The notes: generated by a model not told the origin, from the sequence alone. 64,000 nucleotides of DNA from Agapetus fuscipes (GCA_951799405.1 OX637335.1:20960342-21024341); one strand, 5' to 3'. Counted from the stretch's first letter, positions 29,803-39,830 are shown. A program made the numbers and translations.

Positions 29803-30035
29803 TGTAATGTATAATTATGATATGATTATTTAGAGTAGGTAATATCATATATAAGGTAATGTATTATTGTAATATAATATTATTAGAGATTATTATTGCT
29901 TCACTGAGCAGTCTGGTTTTGTCTCTCGCCTTGTAAACACTGAAATGGAATAATACATCACATTGAAACCAAGACTCATCTGTTCGTCTGATTGATATCC
30001 CCCATCCACAATAAACATCCCCAAAATACATCACA
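29803..30035 (+). repeat. 5' LTR of the Ty3/Gypsy element
   Basis: 233 bp, TGTAATG...ATCACA. I found no difference from the 3' LTR on reading. It should contain promoter and polyadenylation signals; AATAAACATCCCC (30010-30022) carries an AATAAA sequence near its end. Confidence 0.95.
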
Positions 30036-30036
30036 G

Positions 30037-30046
30037 TGGCGCAGTC
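30037..30046 (+). promoter_or_regulatory. primer-binding site, tRNA-Ser type
   Basis: TGGCGCAGTC begins one base after the LTR. It is complementary to a 3' end GACTGCGCCA, which fits animal serine tRNAs whose acceptor stem starts GCAGTC. The tRNA identity is from general knowledge, not from a tRNA gene here. Confidence 0.75.
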
Positions 30047-30506
30047 AGGATAAAGAAGAACCATATAAAACGGGATAAAAAAATTTTTTTTGGAAGAAAT
30101 AAAATAATATTGTTGCAAGAGCAACATGTGGGAATCTTCGAGAAGGAAGAAGGATCTGAAGACTGAGGATCACGAAGCCAGCTGAGGCGAGGTTGCTGCA
30201 GGGAGAACTGGAAGAAGTCTGAAGAGAAGGAGCGGTTTTCTTCAAGAGGAAGAGAACTCACGGAGCCAAGAGGAATCGCTGCAGGGAGTTACTGCAGCGG
30301 TTTTCTTTTCAAGAGGAGAGGATCCAACTGGGGCGGAGTGCTGCAGGGAGTACTGCAGGAGCTGGGAGCCTTGAGGGTCATTTTCCTGGAGGTGACTGCT
30401 GCAGGGAGTGGAAGCCACTTTCTGAGGGTCACGTAGGCGTTTCCTGGACTGTCGGACGCAGAAGCAGATAAGATTTTTGTTTTCTTTCTTTCTGCCGTTT
30501 CAGACT

Positions 30507-33500
30507 ATGGAGGGAACACTGAGGAGTCTAAGTCCTTTTTGCCATAGGACTGGAGATTGGGATGTCTTCAGACTTCGGCTCGACCAAGTCCTCATTTTGT
30601 ATGATGAGAAGTTTTTAACTGAAGAACGCAGAAGGGCTGTTCTATTATCGTCTCTCACCAAGGAGACTTTTCAGACGGTGTCTGATCTATGTTTTCCGAA
30701 AAAGATTTCGGAGGCAAAATTCGAGGAGTTGATTGATATTATTGGGGGTCATTGTGGGGTAAAAAAAAATATATTTGAGTATAGGGAGTCATTTTATTCA
30801 TGTAAACAGCTCGAAACCGAGTCAATTAAGGATTATATAGCTAGATTGAAAAAAATTGCGGTAGACTGTAAATTTGAGAATAGATTGGAGGCAAATTTGA
30901 AGGATATATTTTTAATAGGTATCAGACAGAACAAAATAAAGCAGAGAATATTTTTAAAAGCAATGGAATTGAAATTATCTGAATGTGTAGAATTAGCGAG
31001 AACAATGGAACATTTGTGTGGTCAAAACAATTCAGAAAGTATAAATTTAATGAGTTCGTGTAATTCGAGGGATTCCACAGAAACTCGGAAGTCAAGGGAT
31101 AGACAGCGAAATTCTGAAATCAAGCGAAATAATTCAAATGATAGTAAGAAATCTATTTTTAGACATGCAAGTATTTCAAGTGATAGGAATAATAATTATA
31201 AATGCTTTAACTGTGGTAAATTCGGTCATAAACAAAATGCATGCAAGTTTTTAAATAAAAATAATAATAATATTAAATGCTTTAAATGTAACAAATCTGG
31301 TCATTATGCAAATAAATGCAAGTTTCGAAGAATAAATACAATAATGGCCATTAATGAGATGGATGGTCCCATTTTTTTAAACGTAAAGGTAAATGATACA
31401 GATCTAAAAATGATTTTAGATACGGGTTCTGGGGTGACTATTATTCCTTGGCACATATTTAATGAACATTTTTCAAATATTAAGTTAGAACATTGTGATT
31501 TGAAATTATCAAGCTATGATGGTACTCAACTACAAGTAAAAGGTCGTAAGTACATGAGAGTAGAATATCAAGGAAGTAAAGAGTACATAGAAATAATTGT
31601 TGTATATAAAGGGTCGTCTTCTTTATTAGGTCGGAATTTTTTGAATACTTTTAAAATAAATTCATTCAATGTTAGCGATAATATTTATTCAGTAGGAAAT
31701 AATAATACGAATTATAATGCAGATTTTTTTTCTAGTATGAGAAAAAAATATCCAGCTGTTTTTGAGAGTAAAGCAGGTACTTTTAAAAATTTTGAAGCGG
31801 AGATAGAAGTTATAAAAGACTTTAAGGCAAAATTTGTTAACCCGAGGCCAATTCCTTTTAATTTGAGAATAAGGGTAGAAAAAGAAATAGATCGCATGTT
31901 ACAAGAAGGTATTATTGAGAAAGTAGAGACTAGTGAAATGGCAAGTCCAATAGTGATTGTGAAAAAAAAAAATGATGAAATCAGAATATGTGCCGATTTT
32001 AAAAATACTTTGAATCCAATGTTAAAAAAAATAAAGTACCCGTTACCTAGAGTAGAAGATTTAATAAATAGAGTAAATGGAGCAAAATTTTATGCAAAAT
32101 TAGATTTGAGAAATGCTTTTTCTCAAATTAGGTTGTCGGAGGAGTCGAGAAATCTTTGTGTGATTTCGTCACCATTTGGGTTATTTAGGTACAAGGTACT
32201 TCCTTTTGGTCTCACGACGTCACCAGCGATATTTAGCAGAGCTTTATATTCGGCAATTCAAGGGTTGGATGCGATAGCATTTATGGATGATTTGTTAATT
32301 TATGGGAATACATTGCAAGAATTGGAGAAGGCAACGGAAGAGGTAATTAAGCGTTTAGAACGTAGTGGATTTAGTGTTAATTTACAAAAATGTGAATTTG
32401 GGTTGACAGAAGTTGAATATTTGGGATTTCAAATATCGAGGGATGGTGTGAAACCACTTCAACATAAAGTTGAAGCTATAAAAAACTTGAAAACTCCAAG
32501 TGACATATCGGAGGTACGCTCTTTTTTAGGTGCAATAAATTATTATAGAATTTTTATAAGAGATTTAGCTAGCGTTTTGCAGCCGTTGTACAAACTATTA
32601 GAAAAAGGAGCAAAATTTAGCTGGACAAAAGAATGTCAATTAGCTTTCGATAAAGTAAAAGCTATTTTAGTCTCCGATAGGATTCTGGTACATTATAATC
32701 CAGAGTTACCGGTGAAGGTAATTACTGACGCAAGTGACCAAGGTCTATCGGCGATAATTTGTCATCAATACGAGAACGGATTAGAAAGACCAATTGCGTA
32801 TGCGAGTAGAACTTTGTCGAATACAGAGAAAAAATATTCTATTTTAGATAAAGAGGCATGTGCTATTATATTCGCATTAAAAAAGTTTTTTCAATATATT
32901 TATGGGAGGCAGTTTATTCTAGTTTGCGACAACAAGCCATTGGTTCACATTTTGGGTGAACATAAAAACATACCTATACTGGCAGCTAATAGATTACAAA
33001 GATATGCATTAATTTTGCAAGGATTTGATTATACTATTGAATATGTTCCGTCAAAGGATAATAAAGCAGATTTTTTGTCGAGGTTACCAATGAGTAGTAC
33101 GGATAATGAGGGGGAAGATAATATTGAGATCATAAATGAGATAAACATTGAGGACGTTGAAGGAGAATTTTTAAACTGTATTGCAGTAGAAACAAATTTA
33201 AATGTAGAATGCATCAAGGAAGCATCTCGTAATGACAAGGTCATTTGTGAGATAAAGGAGTATTTGAAAACAGGGTGGCCAAATAAATCCAAAATGACAA
33301 ATGGATTGGTAAAATGGTGGTTTTTAAGAGAAAAGTTAAGCGAATCAAATGATTGTTTATTTTATGAAAACAGATTGGTAATACCATTGGCATTAAGGGA
33401 AGATATTTTGAAGTTTATTCACAAATCTCACATGGGAATTGTAAAAACGAAAACTTTGGCTAGAAATTATTTTTTTTGGTTAGGGATGAATACAGAAATT

Positions 33501-34493
33501 GAGAAAACAGTGAGAGAATGTACACAATGTGCAAGAAATATGGGATCTCCAGATAAAGTCGAGTTGAAAAGTTGGCCGGTAGAACAACATATTTGGAAAA
33601 GGATACATTTAGATTTTTTCGGGCCGCTAGCAGGAAAATATTTTTTAGTCGTAGTAGACGCAGCATCAAATTGGATAGATGCTGTAAAAGTTGATAAAAT
33701 TGATGCAAGGCATACAATTAGAGAGTTGAAGAGAATATTTTCAGTGTTAGGTATTCCAAGTTGCATTGTAACGGATAATGGGACGGCATTTACATCAGTA
33801 GATTTTCAAAGGTTTTGCAAAAATTTAAATATTAAGCATTTAACTTCAGCAGTAAATCACCCAGCGTCAAACGGTTTGGCGGAGAATACGGTAAAAACAA
33901 CAAAAAGTTTTTTAAAAAAAATTATGAAAAATGGTATGTTTCCTAACGATTATGAAGATAAGCTTTTGGAATTTTTAGTAGATCATAGAAATGCACCATC
34001 ATTAGCAACAGGGATGGAGCCGAGCGTGCTTATGATAGGTAGAAAAATAAGATCCATTTTTGATACAGTAGTGCCTGGGGAGAAATCATTTAAAAAGACG
34101 GGGAGAAAGGTATGTGTTTTTAAAAAGAGAAATCAGGAAAATCAACAAAGGAATTACAGGGGAAGAAAGATTAAAGGACTATTCAGAATTGGACAAAAGG
34201 TAATGACTAAGGATTTCAGAAATGTAGGGAAGTGGGTTCCATGCATTATATTTAAAATATTGGGAAACAGGATTTACTTGGTAAAGGCTGGAAATCAGAT
34301 TTGGAAGAGACATCATGATCAGATTTCCGGAAGAAAGGTGTCTTGGGAGGATGAGTCTGACAATGACCTGGGGTTGGGTCAGCTGTTGGATGAGGCAGGA
34401 CAGATCTCTAATGACTCGGGTGTTTCCAGGTTCCAACCATGGTCGGAGCGCCTGCGTCCGAGGGGGGAGAACCGCCTGCGGTACCCAAGATGA
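30507..34493 (+). CDS. Gag-Pol polyprotein of the Ty3/Gypsy element
   Basis: One intact frame of 1328 codons starts at ATG 30507 (an upstream in-frame TTG at 30477 is not needed). Domains in order: Gag, about 1-225; two CX2CX4HX4C zinc knuckles at 233-246 and 258-271; aspartic protease with LDTGSG, catalytic D305; reverse transcriptase with FMDD, D594 and D595; RNase H with TDAS, D741; integrase zinc finger H972, H975, C1005, C1008; integrase core D1036, D1090, E1126, spaced D-35-E. The Gag-to-Pol join shows no stop or frameshift. All catalytic residues are present, so the protein could be functional. Codon use is AT-rich. It would package its RNA, copy it and insert the DNA. Confidence 0.96.
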   Translation: MEGTLRSLSPFCHRTGDWDVFRLRLDQVLILYDEKFLTEERRRAVLLSSLTKETFQTVSDLCFPKKISEAKFEELIDIIGGHCGVKKNIFEYRESFYSCKQLETESIKDYIARLKKIAVDCKFENRLEANLKDIFLIGIRQNKIKQRIFLKAMELKLSECVELARTMEHLCGQNNSESINLMSSCNSRDSTETRKSRDRQRNSEIKRNNSNDSKKSIFRHASISSDRNNNYKCFNCGKFGHKQNACKFLNKNNNNIKCFKCNKSGHYANKCKFRRINTIMAINEMDGPIFLNVKVNDTDLKMILDTGSGVTIIPWHIFNEHFSNIKLEHCDLKLSSYDGTQLQVKGRKYMRVEYQGSKEYIEIIVVYKGSSSLLGRNFLNTFKINSFNVSDNIYSVGNNNTNYNADFFSSMRKKYPAVFESKAGTFKNFEAEIEVIKDFKAKFVNPRPIPFNLRIRVEKEIDRMLQEGIIEKVETSEMASPIVIVKKKNDEIRICADFKNTLNPMLKKIKYPLPRVEDLINRVNGAKFYAKLDLRNAFSQIRLSEESRNLCVISSPFGLFRYKVLPFGLTTSPAIFSRALYSAIQGLDAIAFMDDLLIYGNTLQELEKATEEVIKRLERSGFSVNLQKCEFGLTEVEYLGFQISRDGVKPLQHKVEAIKNLKTPSDISEVRSFLGAINYYRIFIRDLASVLQPLYKLLEKGAKFSWTKECQLAFDKVKAILVSDRILVHYNPELPVKVITDASDQGLSAIICHQYENGLERPIAYASRTLSNTEKKYSILDKEACAIIFALKKFFQYIYGRQFILVCDNKPLVHILGEHKNIPILAANRLQRYALILQGFDYTIEYVPSKDNKADFLSRLPMSSTDNEGEDNIEIINEINIEDVEGEFLNCIAVETNLNVECIKEASRNDKVICEIKEYLKTGWPNKSKMTNGLVKWWFLREKLSESNDCLFYENRLVIPLALREDILKFIHKSHMGIVKTKTLARNYFFWLGMNTEIEKTVRECTQCARNMGSPDKVELKSWPVEQHIWKRIHLDFFGPLAGKYFLVVVDAASNWIDAVKVDKIDARHTIRELKRIFSVLGIPSCIVTDNGTAFTSVDFQRFCKNLNIKHLTSAVNHPASNGLAENTVKTTKSFLKKIMKNGMFPNDYEDKLLEFLVDHRNAPSLATGMEPSVLMIGRKIRSIFDTVVPGEKSFKKTGRKVCVFKKRNQENQQRNYRGRKIKGLFRIGQKVMTKDFRNVGKWVPCIIFKILGNRIYLVKAGNQIWKRHHDQISGRKVSWEDESDNDLGLGQLLDEAGQISNDSGVSRFQPWSERLRPRGENRLRYPR

Positions 34494-34593
34494 AAGAAGA
34501 TGAAATTGTATAAGATATAATTTTTATTGATATAATATGTTATAATGATAAGTATGATAAGTATGATATAATGTAATGTAGATTCGTCATTTA

Positions 34594-34603
34594 GTGAGGG
34601 AGG
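34594..34603 (+). promoter_or_regulatory. polypurine tract
   Basis: GTGAGGGAGG lies immediately before the 3' LTR, in the position where plus-strand DNA synthesis is primed in LTR elements. Confidence 0.85.
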
Positions 34604-34836
34604 TGTAATGTATAATTATGATATGATTATTTAGAGTAGGTAATATCATATATAAGGTAATGTATTATTGTAATATAATATTATTAGAGATTATTATTGC
34701 TTCACTGAGCAGTCTGGTTTTGTCTCTCGCCTTGTAAACACTGAAATGGAATAATACATCACATTGAAACCAAGACTCATCTGTTCGTCTGATTGATATC
34801 CCCCATCCACAATAAACATCCCCAAAATACATCACA
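34604..34836 (+). repeat. 3' LTR of the Ty3/Gypsy element
   Basis: 233 bp, same start and end as the 5' LTR and identical by reading. It is followed by the CATTC duplication at 34837-34841. Confidence 0.95.
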
Positions 34837-34841
34837 CATTC

Positions 34842-35127
34842 AAATATATAAAACAAATAAACTCTAAACAATTAAACAGTAAAAAATTAAAAAAAAAAAA
34901 AAAACTACAAAACATATTTAAAAAAAAAAAAATTTAAAAGCCGCAGCTTTAACCGCCAGCATTACAGATCAACCGCCATTTCTTTCGATCCTTGCATACT
35001 TCTTTCATTTCATCCAGAGCCATAACCTTTTTCATACAAACTCTCCTTTTATTATGACTCTGGATATCCCATTCATTCGCTATTTCAAAAATTTGGTCCA
35101 TCCATACCTTTCTCGGTCTTCCTCTTC
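34842..35127 (-). mobile_element. RTE-A LINE, part 2 of the split copy, fused to a host exon
   Basis: After an A-rich linker, the minus strand carries the ORF tail in reverse: [37 protein letters not shown] and KKWRLICNAGG. The 5' end lies in the codons for RGRGRPRK, where AGAGGAAGACCGAGAAAGG directly follows the tolloid-like exon. The junction shares CGTGGT between LINE and exon, a microhomology typical of 5'-truncated LINE insertions. Confidence 0.85.
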
Positions 35128-35233
35128 CACCACGTGTCCCAACTCGTGCACGACAATGCCAAACTTGTCGCAGTTCTTGCCAATGGAGATGGCTTGAGCA
35201 CCGTTACCGCGCTTGCCGACAAACGAACAGCAG
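35128..35233 (-). CDS. tolloid/BMP1-family astacin exon, fragment
   Basis: On the minus strand an acceptor (TTATGATTGCAG) precedes coding for (G)[16 protein letters not shown] then [19 protein letters not shown]. The first codon is split (GG/C-type phase), matching the conserved [12 protein letters not shown] of tolloid proteases. HELGH supplies two zinc-binding histidines and the catalytic Glu. The expected continuation GFWHEH, with the third His, is missing because LINE sequence starts right after GHVV. Tolloid proteases are secreted zinc endopeptidases that process BMP antagonists and matrix proteins. Either the exon ends naturally here with the LINE at the splice donor, or the exon was cut. 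No other tolloid exon was found in the window. Confidence 0.85.
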
Positions 35234-35269
35234 CTGCAATCATAACATTATTAATTATTAAGCTCATCC

Positions 35270-35390
35270 ATTATTACAGCAAGAGGGGGAGGGGGGTCAT
35301 TAGAAAATGACTATAGGATGATTGTAGGGGGGGTCGAAAATCGGCCAAAATCGATGACGTAATTTATGGACGGCCCTTACGGTAAGGCTG
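35270..35390. repeat. fragment of an unclassified DNA element, inverted relative to 28864
   Basis: AGAGGGGGAGGGGGGTC and GTAGGGGGGGTCGAAAATCGG precede ATGACGTAATTTATGGACGG. It has the same terminus type as 28864-28990 in the opposite direction. It lies in the intron-side flank of the tolloid exon. Confidence 0.4.
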
Positions 35391-35392
35391 GT

Positions 35393-35563
35393 TTTAGTGT
35401 CGCGCTGACAACACGCTGACCGTCAGCGCTGACAGCCAAATATATGAACTTGTCGCGTTGACAGCTACGCGCCATTCTAAAACGCTTCCTACAAGTTTAT
35501 AAATTTTGAACGGTCAGCGCTGACGGTCAGCGCGTTGTCAGCGCGACACTAAAACCAGCCTTA
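35393..35563. mobile_element. foldback MITE, 171 bp
   Basis: TAAGGCTGGTTTTAGTGTCG...ACGCTGACCGTCAGCGCTGA and its complement at the right end match over about 55 bp with one or two mismatches. The arms also contain internal repeats of CAGCGCTGA. Non-coding. Confidence 0.88.
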
Positions 35564-35762
35564 GATCTACCGACGGCTATCGAGACTTCCACCCTGCTGT
35601 CCCTCCACCTTTCAAGGTGTAGAGTAGCTGATATTTTTTTATTCACTGACTTAAAATAAATACCATGCTACATTTTAGTTTACTTTTAAACGGTATGGCA
35701 TTCTGATGATGTTCTGACAATAAATATTCAAAGCCCATTTTGTCAGTTCTCCTTTTATATCT

Positions 35763-36545
35763 TTGCATCGAAATACATCTAGGCGTGACCATCTATTGGT
35801 CAATGGGGTAGCACTCTCTATAGGAGGTAAGCTGATCCAGCCTTCCGATTCGGTGAGACTTCTAGGAATCTTACTGGATCGGAACCTGACATTGGAAAGG
35901 CAAATAGATGCCACAATAGCTTCCTCCTTTTTTTCACTGCGCCAAATAAAGGCGATTAGAAAGTGTCTTCCGTCAGATGCGGTTAAGACCCTGGTGAGTG
36001 CGTTTGTGATGTCTCGGATTGATTATTGCTCAACGCTTTATAGTGGGCAGCCAAAGAAGCATTTCAACCGCTTTCAATCCGTGTTAAATTCAGCAGCAAG
36101 GCTCATATTCGGGATATCCAAATTCGCTCACATCACTCCGCTGTTAAAAAAACTACACTGGCTTCGTTTCCCGGAGAGGGTGGTCTACCGTGTTTGTCTG
36201 ATGGTATATAAAGCCATCAATGGCGTGGCTCCACCTTATCTGACTGACATGATTTCGCCTGTTGAGATGGGTGTGAGGAGGCAGACACTCAGATCTGCGG
36301 GCGATGGTGCGATCAATTTGGTTCAGCCGCACCGTCAGATCCGTACAAATTTTGGAGACCGTGCTTTCTGTGTTGCGGGTCCGGTGGAGTGGAACAGACT
36401 GCCACCCGGAGTGAAGAACTCCAAATCTATGGGCATATTTCGCGGAGCTCTTAAGACGCACCTTTTCAAAAAGTCTTATCCGTGATCGGAGAGGGCCCTT
36501 GAGGTGTGACACACACAAAAACGGCGCTCTCTTATCATGTGCAAT
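35763..36545 (+). mobile_element. CR1-like LINE, 3' third with ORF2 end
   Basis: The plus frame (to stop 36485) encodes the RT thumb and C-terminal region. It reads SVRLLGILLDRNLTLERQI, VKTLVSAFVMSRIDYCSTLY, NSAARLIFGISKFAHITPLL, KLHWLRFPERVVYRVCLMVY and AGPVEWNRLPPGVKN. This order is characteristic of CR1/L2-group LINEs. The 3' UTR is only about 55 bp: GAGAGGGCCCTTGAGGTGTG, ACACACACAAAAACGGCGCT. That terminus is shared with SINE-A. It is 5'-truncated, with no RT catalytic motif or endonuclease. Confidence 0.88.
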
Positions 36546-37234
36546 TAAAAATAAATAAGCCTGATATATATATATATATATATTCCTAGTCCCGGCAGAG
36601 TTGATATTTATAAACTGAATTCCACTTCAATTTTTTTTAAATATTATATTGTAAAATAAAGAACCGTTACAATCTTAAATCTTCACGCCTTCTTTCATTA
36701 AAATATGTTCTTGAATTCGAGGGTACTTCACTGATTATAATATTCCATACGGCCACATCAGCTCTCTACTCGAAGCATCCAGTCTAGAGATGTGCAAGTT
36801 TACCGAGGATCCAGTACCGAGTGTTGTTCGGTTTTAAAATTACCGAACCGAGTTGTCTGTCGAGTTACTCGGTTGACTATAAAGACATCGACGATATAGT
36901 CGAAATTAGTTCAATTGACAAACAACTAATATGTTTTTACAAACAGATAAGCCAAAACAAAAGGGTTTTCGCTAGAAAGGGAAAATTGCGATAGGAAGGG
37001 AGCTAATGGCAAGCTTATAAAAGTAAAACTCGACTAGAAAGGATTTTGTGTCGATCTGCAATTGGTTTGAATCACGGTCCATAAATGACTGTTATGAATC
37101 GTGATTTGAAGTGTAGTGGGTTTAATTTTCGCCGCAATACAAAAAACAACATCATTTACTTTTCGAATAAGTTCTTCGCTGGATTGAAAAATTCATCTGT
37201 CCTTACCAAATATCGGTCACTAAAATTGCATACA
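36546..37234. other. no gene; (AT)n at 36567-36583
   Basis: AT microsatellite then unassigned spacer. TTACCGAGGATCCAGTACCG and GTTACTCGGTTGAC phrases at 36790-36880 have no family match. Confidence 0.35.
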
Positions 37235-37355
37235 ACTTTGTAGCATTTGGATCTTGCTTGAGAATTGGCGCTTCTTCTCGACCAAGTTCAAAGAGGACTC
37301 TTGAGGTGTTATTTACATTAATACAGCGCTCACCAAATAAACCATCCTAATAGGA
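37235..37355 (+). mobile_element. SINE-A 3' end fragment
   Basis: GAGAATTGGCGCTTC, CGACCAAGTTC, GAGGACTCTTGAGGTG and ACAGCGCTCACCAAATAAACC are in SINE-A order. It is 5'-truncated, with no head. Confidence 0.7.
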
Positions 37356-37484
37356 TTTTATTGTAGGGTGTTAACTTATCCTTGGAGGGCTTTAACATTT
37401 GTGGTTTTTTAATACAGCTGACAAAGTCATAAACTGAGGGCACCATCTTTAAAAATATCAAATTTATTTTTATTACCTTACAGG
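37356..37484. other. no gene seen
   Basis: Short unassigned spacer. Confidence 0.35.
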
Positions 37485-37603
37485 GTTATTCACGACACAC
37501 ACATTTGATGCATAGCTGATCCATGGGTAATGGTTTTTTTTGTATGGAAAATTCACTTTGGGTAGCGGTTGAGCTATTGATTTGCTGTGTGTGAATAACA
37601 CCA
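37485..37603. mobile_element. small foldback element M6, copy 2
   Basis: GGTTATTCACGACACACACA...GCATAGCTGATCC at the left pairs with GAGCTATTGATTTGCTGTG...GTGAATAACACC at the right. The centre GTATGGAAAATTCAC is shared with copy 1 at 23895. Confidence 0.6.
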
Positions 37604-37959
37604 ATACAATATATCTTTCAGCTCGGTTTTATTTTTCTCGGCGTACAAAACAAGTACTCCAAGCACATCTCTAGCATCCACTCTTGAACAGGTCGCGAAC
37701 CAAGTCGTCGTTATTCATAGATATCTTGTTATGATAACCCACAATCGGTGCTCAGTGAAATCTCTCACTATCGCTGCTGTGGAAACCTGCATCGGATTAA
37801 TACCAAGTAATTACTTCGCGGGGATATCGAGCCGTGTCATTGCGGCGACTTTCGTTCGGTGTTTAATATCTATCTCTTCATCTCGAGAGATGCTCAAAGA
37901 TTCATATTGTGCTACAATGTTCAATATTGTATGTGCTACAATAAGGTACAACGAAACAT
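37604..37959. other. no gene recognised
   Basis: Unassigned. Short frames only. Confidence 0.3.
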
Positions 37960-38180
37960 CTTTTTTCAGAATGAAGACCGACTGACAAAAAAAGTGTATA
38001 AAGGGAATGTACTACTGATTTTACAGAGTGGAAACAAGAGAAGAGCATGCATGAAAAGAGTGATGAAATTAGATGAGATGAAAGAAGTATGCAAGGACAG
38101 AGTCAAGTGGAGGCACTTGTGTGGAGGTACCGGCCACCCCTAGAGGAATGGCGGCAGGATACAAGACAAGACTATGAGGA
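37960..38180 (+). pseudogene. RTE-B LINE ORF tail, internally deleted
   Basis: The plus frame reads DRLTKKVYKGN, then after a deletion ILQSGNKRRACMKRVMKLDE, MKEVCKDRVKWRHLCGGTGHP and a stop. The GRPRKVW...NEW segment is missing. The tail is GGCAGGATACAAGACAAG, not a clear GTTACA repeat. Confidence 0.75.
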
Positions 38181-39240
38181 TACTTCTAAAAAATTCGGAG
38201 TCTATGGAACTCAAGATAATGGAGAATTTAAATAAAAACAGAATATTGTTTCTTTTATATCTTATCTTTATCTTATTCCTAGTAATAGACGGTTATACAT
38301 ATTGAGTTTCTATATTCGTGGAGATGAAACTAGCTTACGGCATTGTAACATACTCAGGCATACCTGTCAACCACAGAGCTGTCAAGTACCATTAATAAAT
38401 GTGAAATTCTATGTTTTCGTGATTTCTTCATCTTGTGTTTCGGCACCCAATAATTAAAAATGTCGGAAAATAACGCCTTTTTTTTTTAAAAATTGACAAA
38501 TTCACTGATCAAAATCATAAAAACGCCTGCATACAACGTAAGCAAAGCGTGAATTCCAAAACTGCCAACTTTTTTCTAATTTATAAAATAGACTTAACAC
38601 TTTTGGCAATGGCGATTCGACTTCCAATCTGCCCTTCACATGTTCCTTAAATTCTACTTTCTCAATTTTGATTGGGCATACGTTCAATTCAATTTTGAAT
38701 GTTTCTCGTATTGTCGCACCTCAAATATCTTTTAAACGCAAACTTTCTCATATTTTTGGCACCTTTTGATTTGAGATCTCTTGTACCTCCTCTACATGGG
38801 CCTGTGGAAGGTGTTGTCATAATACCGATAATTATAACCGCTATCTATAATTTGGTCGGCCTGGCCAACTTCTTCTACATATTAGATGGTATCGGCCTGG
38901 CCCGAGGCGCCATCACGAACAGTGGAAGGCCTAATGAAGTGTGAAACATGAAAGTAAAGACCCCTTTCAAATAAGTGAAATTGTACAGTTCAATGGGAAA
39001 CTGCACGAGTGACGATCAGTGGTGTTGAAAACGAAATTGTTGCCGAGGTAACTGTAACCGTATCCAGCAGCTATTTCGCTAGAGGTCGCCAGAAACTACG
39101 TAATTCTGTCGCCACTTTGTTCTTTCTTCGGTCAATTTTTTTAATAGAGGTCTGTAAATTTTCAAAACACTTCATTTGAAATTTACTTGAGTATTTAGTT
39201 CTGGTAACATCACCGGATTTGAACCTACATTAATCACTAC
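38181..39240. other. no gene recognised
   Basis: Mostly AT-rich. A GC-richer patch at 38790-38940 has an 81-codon plus frame with a hydrophobic stretch (VVIIPIIITAIYNLVGLANF) that I cannot place. At 39046-39110, GTAACTGTAACCG and a decayed RTE-B end are visible on the minus strand. Confidence 0.35.
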
Positions 39241-39241
39241 A

Positions 39242-39325
39242 ACTTCTTTTAAGGGATTCTGTGCGGGAGACTTCCTAGATTTCATAGACTTTAGGGGTCT
39301 ATGACACTTGTTGTAGTGCTGCAGA
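39242..39325. repeat. short repeat T, copy 1
   Basis: GATTCTGTGCGGGAGACTTC, CTAGATTTCATAGACTTTAG, GGGTCTATGACACTTGTTG. The second copy is at 61788-61865, there next to a SINE-A. Function unknown; perhaps another 3' end of a mobile element. Confidence 0.5.
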
Positions 39326-39473
39326 CGTTCATTTGAGATTGGGTTTTTATAATGTAGATCCACATGCGGCATGTGTTAGCGCGAAATTATACATGTCTGC
39401 TTGTGGGAATGCATTTAATATAAATCTTAAATGATATATATCCTTGCAACTTAGATTAGATTAGATTAGATTG
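39326..39473 (+). mobile_element. RTE-A LINE 3' UTR, truncated copy with (TTAGA)n tail
   Basis: It starts inside the UTR at GTTCATTTGAGATTGGG and ends CTTGCAACTTAGATTAGATT with three further TTAGA units. Confidence 0.88.
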
Positions 39474-39679
39474 ATATCGGCTAGGTATTTCTTTGACTGT
39501 GCTATTACATAATACTAATCTTCGATTTTTTTTCTTTCTTTGTTATTCATTGTAAATTATCTTGTCATAAAATTATGTAATTGGACTATCATGTTCGTTA
39601 ATAAATAAAATAAAAAATCTACTGCAAAGGGATGAATGTGAGTGTTAGAACACTTGAACTATCGAAACTTCGGTTCCAC
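39474..39679. other. no gene seen
   Basis: AT-rich spacer. Confidence 0.35.
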
Positions 39680-39830
39680 GACAAGACGCCCATTAACAGA
39701 ATGTCCAACGACACAATGTCCATTGACAAAACGTCCCCCCGAAAAATGTCCACCGACATAATGTCTATATTGTATAATTTTGAATACATTTTTTCGGTGG
39801 ACGTTTTGTCGGTTGGCCATTTAGTCGTGA
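39680..39830. mobile_element. foldback element F, small copy, minisatellite arms
   Basis: The left arm is a run of CGACAAGACGCC, CCAACGACACAATGTC, CATTGACAAAACGTCC, CACCGACATAATGTC units. The right arm is the complement type (TTTTTTCGGTGGACGTTTTG, TCGGTTGGCCATTTAGTCG). It has the same design as 47906 and 51964. Confidence 0.55.

Larger units (their letters stand above)
29803..34836 (+). mobile_element. complete Ty3/Gypsy LTR retrotransposon
   Basis: A 5034-bp element has all parts in order: 5' LTR, primer-binding site, leader, one Gag-Pol frame, polypurine tract and 3' LTR. The two 233-bp LTRs read as identical. They start TGTAATG, end ATCACA and are flanked by the 5-bp duplication CATTC (29798-29802 and 34837-34841). 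Order RT, RNase H, integrase places it in Ty3/Gypsy. A tRNA-Ser-type primer site, short LTRs and a fused Gag-Pol frame fit the mag-like lineage, which I infer rather than prove. There is no envelope gene. It sits in an RTE-A 3' UTR. Confidence 0.95.

Noticed and set aside
30477..30506. Upstream start at TTG for the Gag-Pol frame
   Set aside because: ATG at 30507 is the first AUG in frame and the ten preceding residues are unlike Gag.
38699..38944. Membrane-protein exon
   Set aside because: One hydrophobic run in a short frame, no splice sites that fit, no family match; too weak to call.
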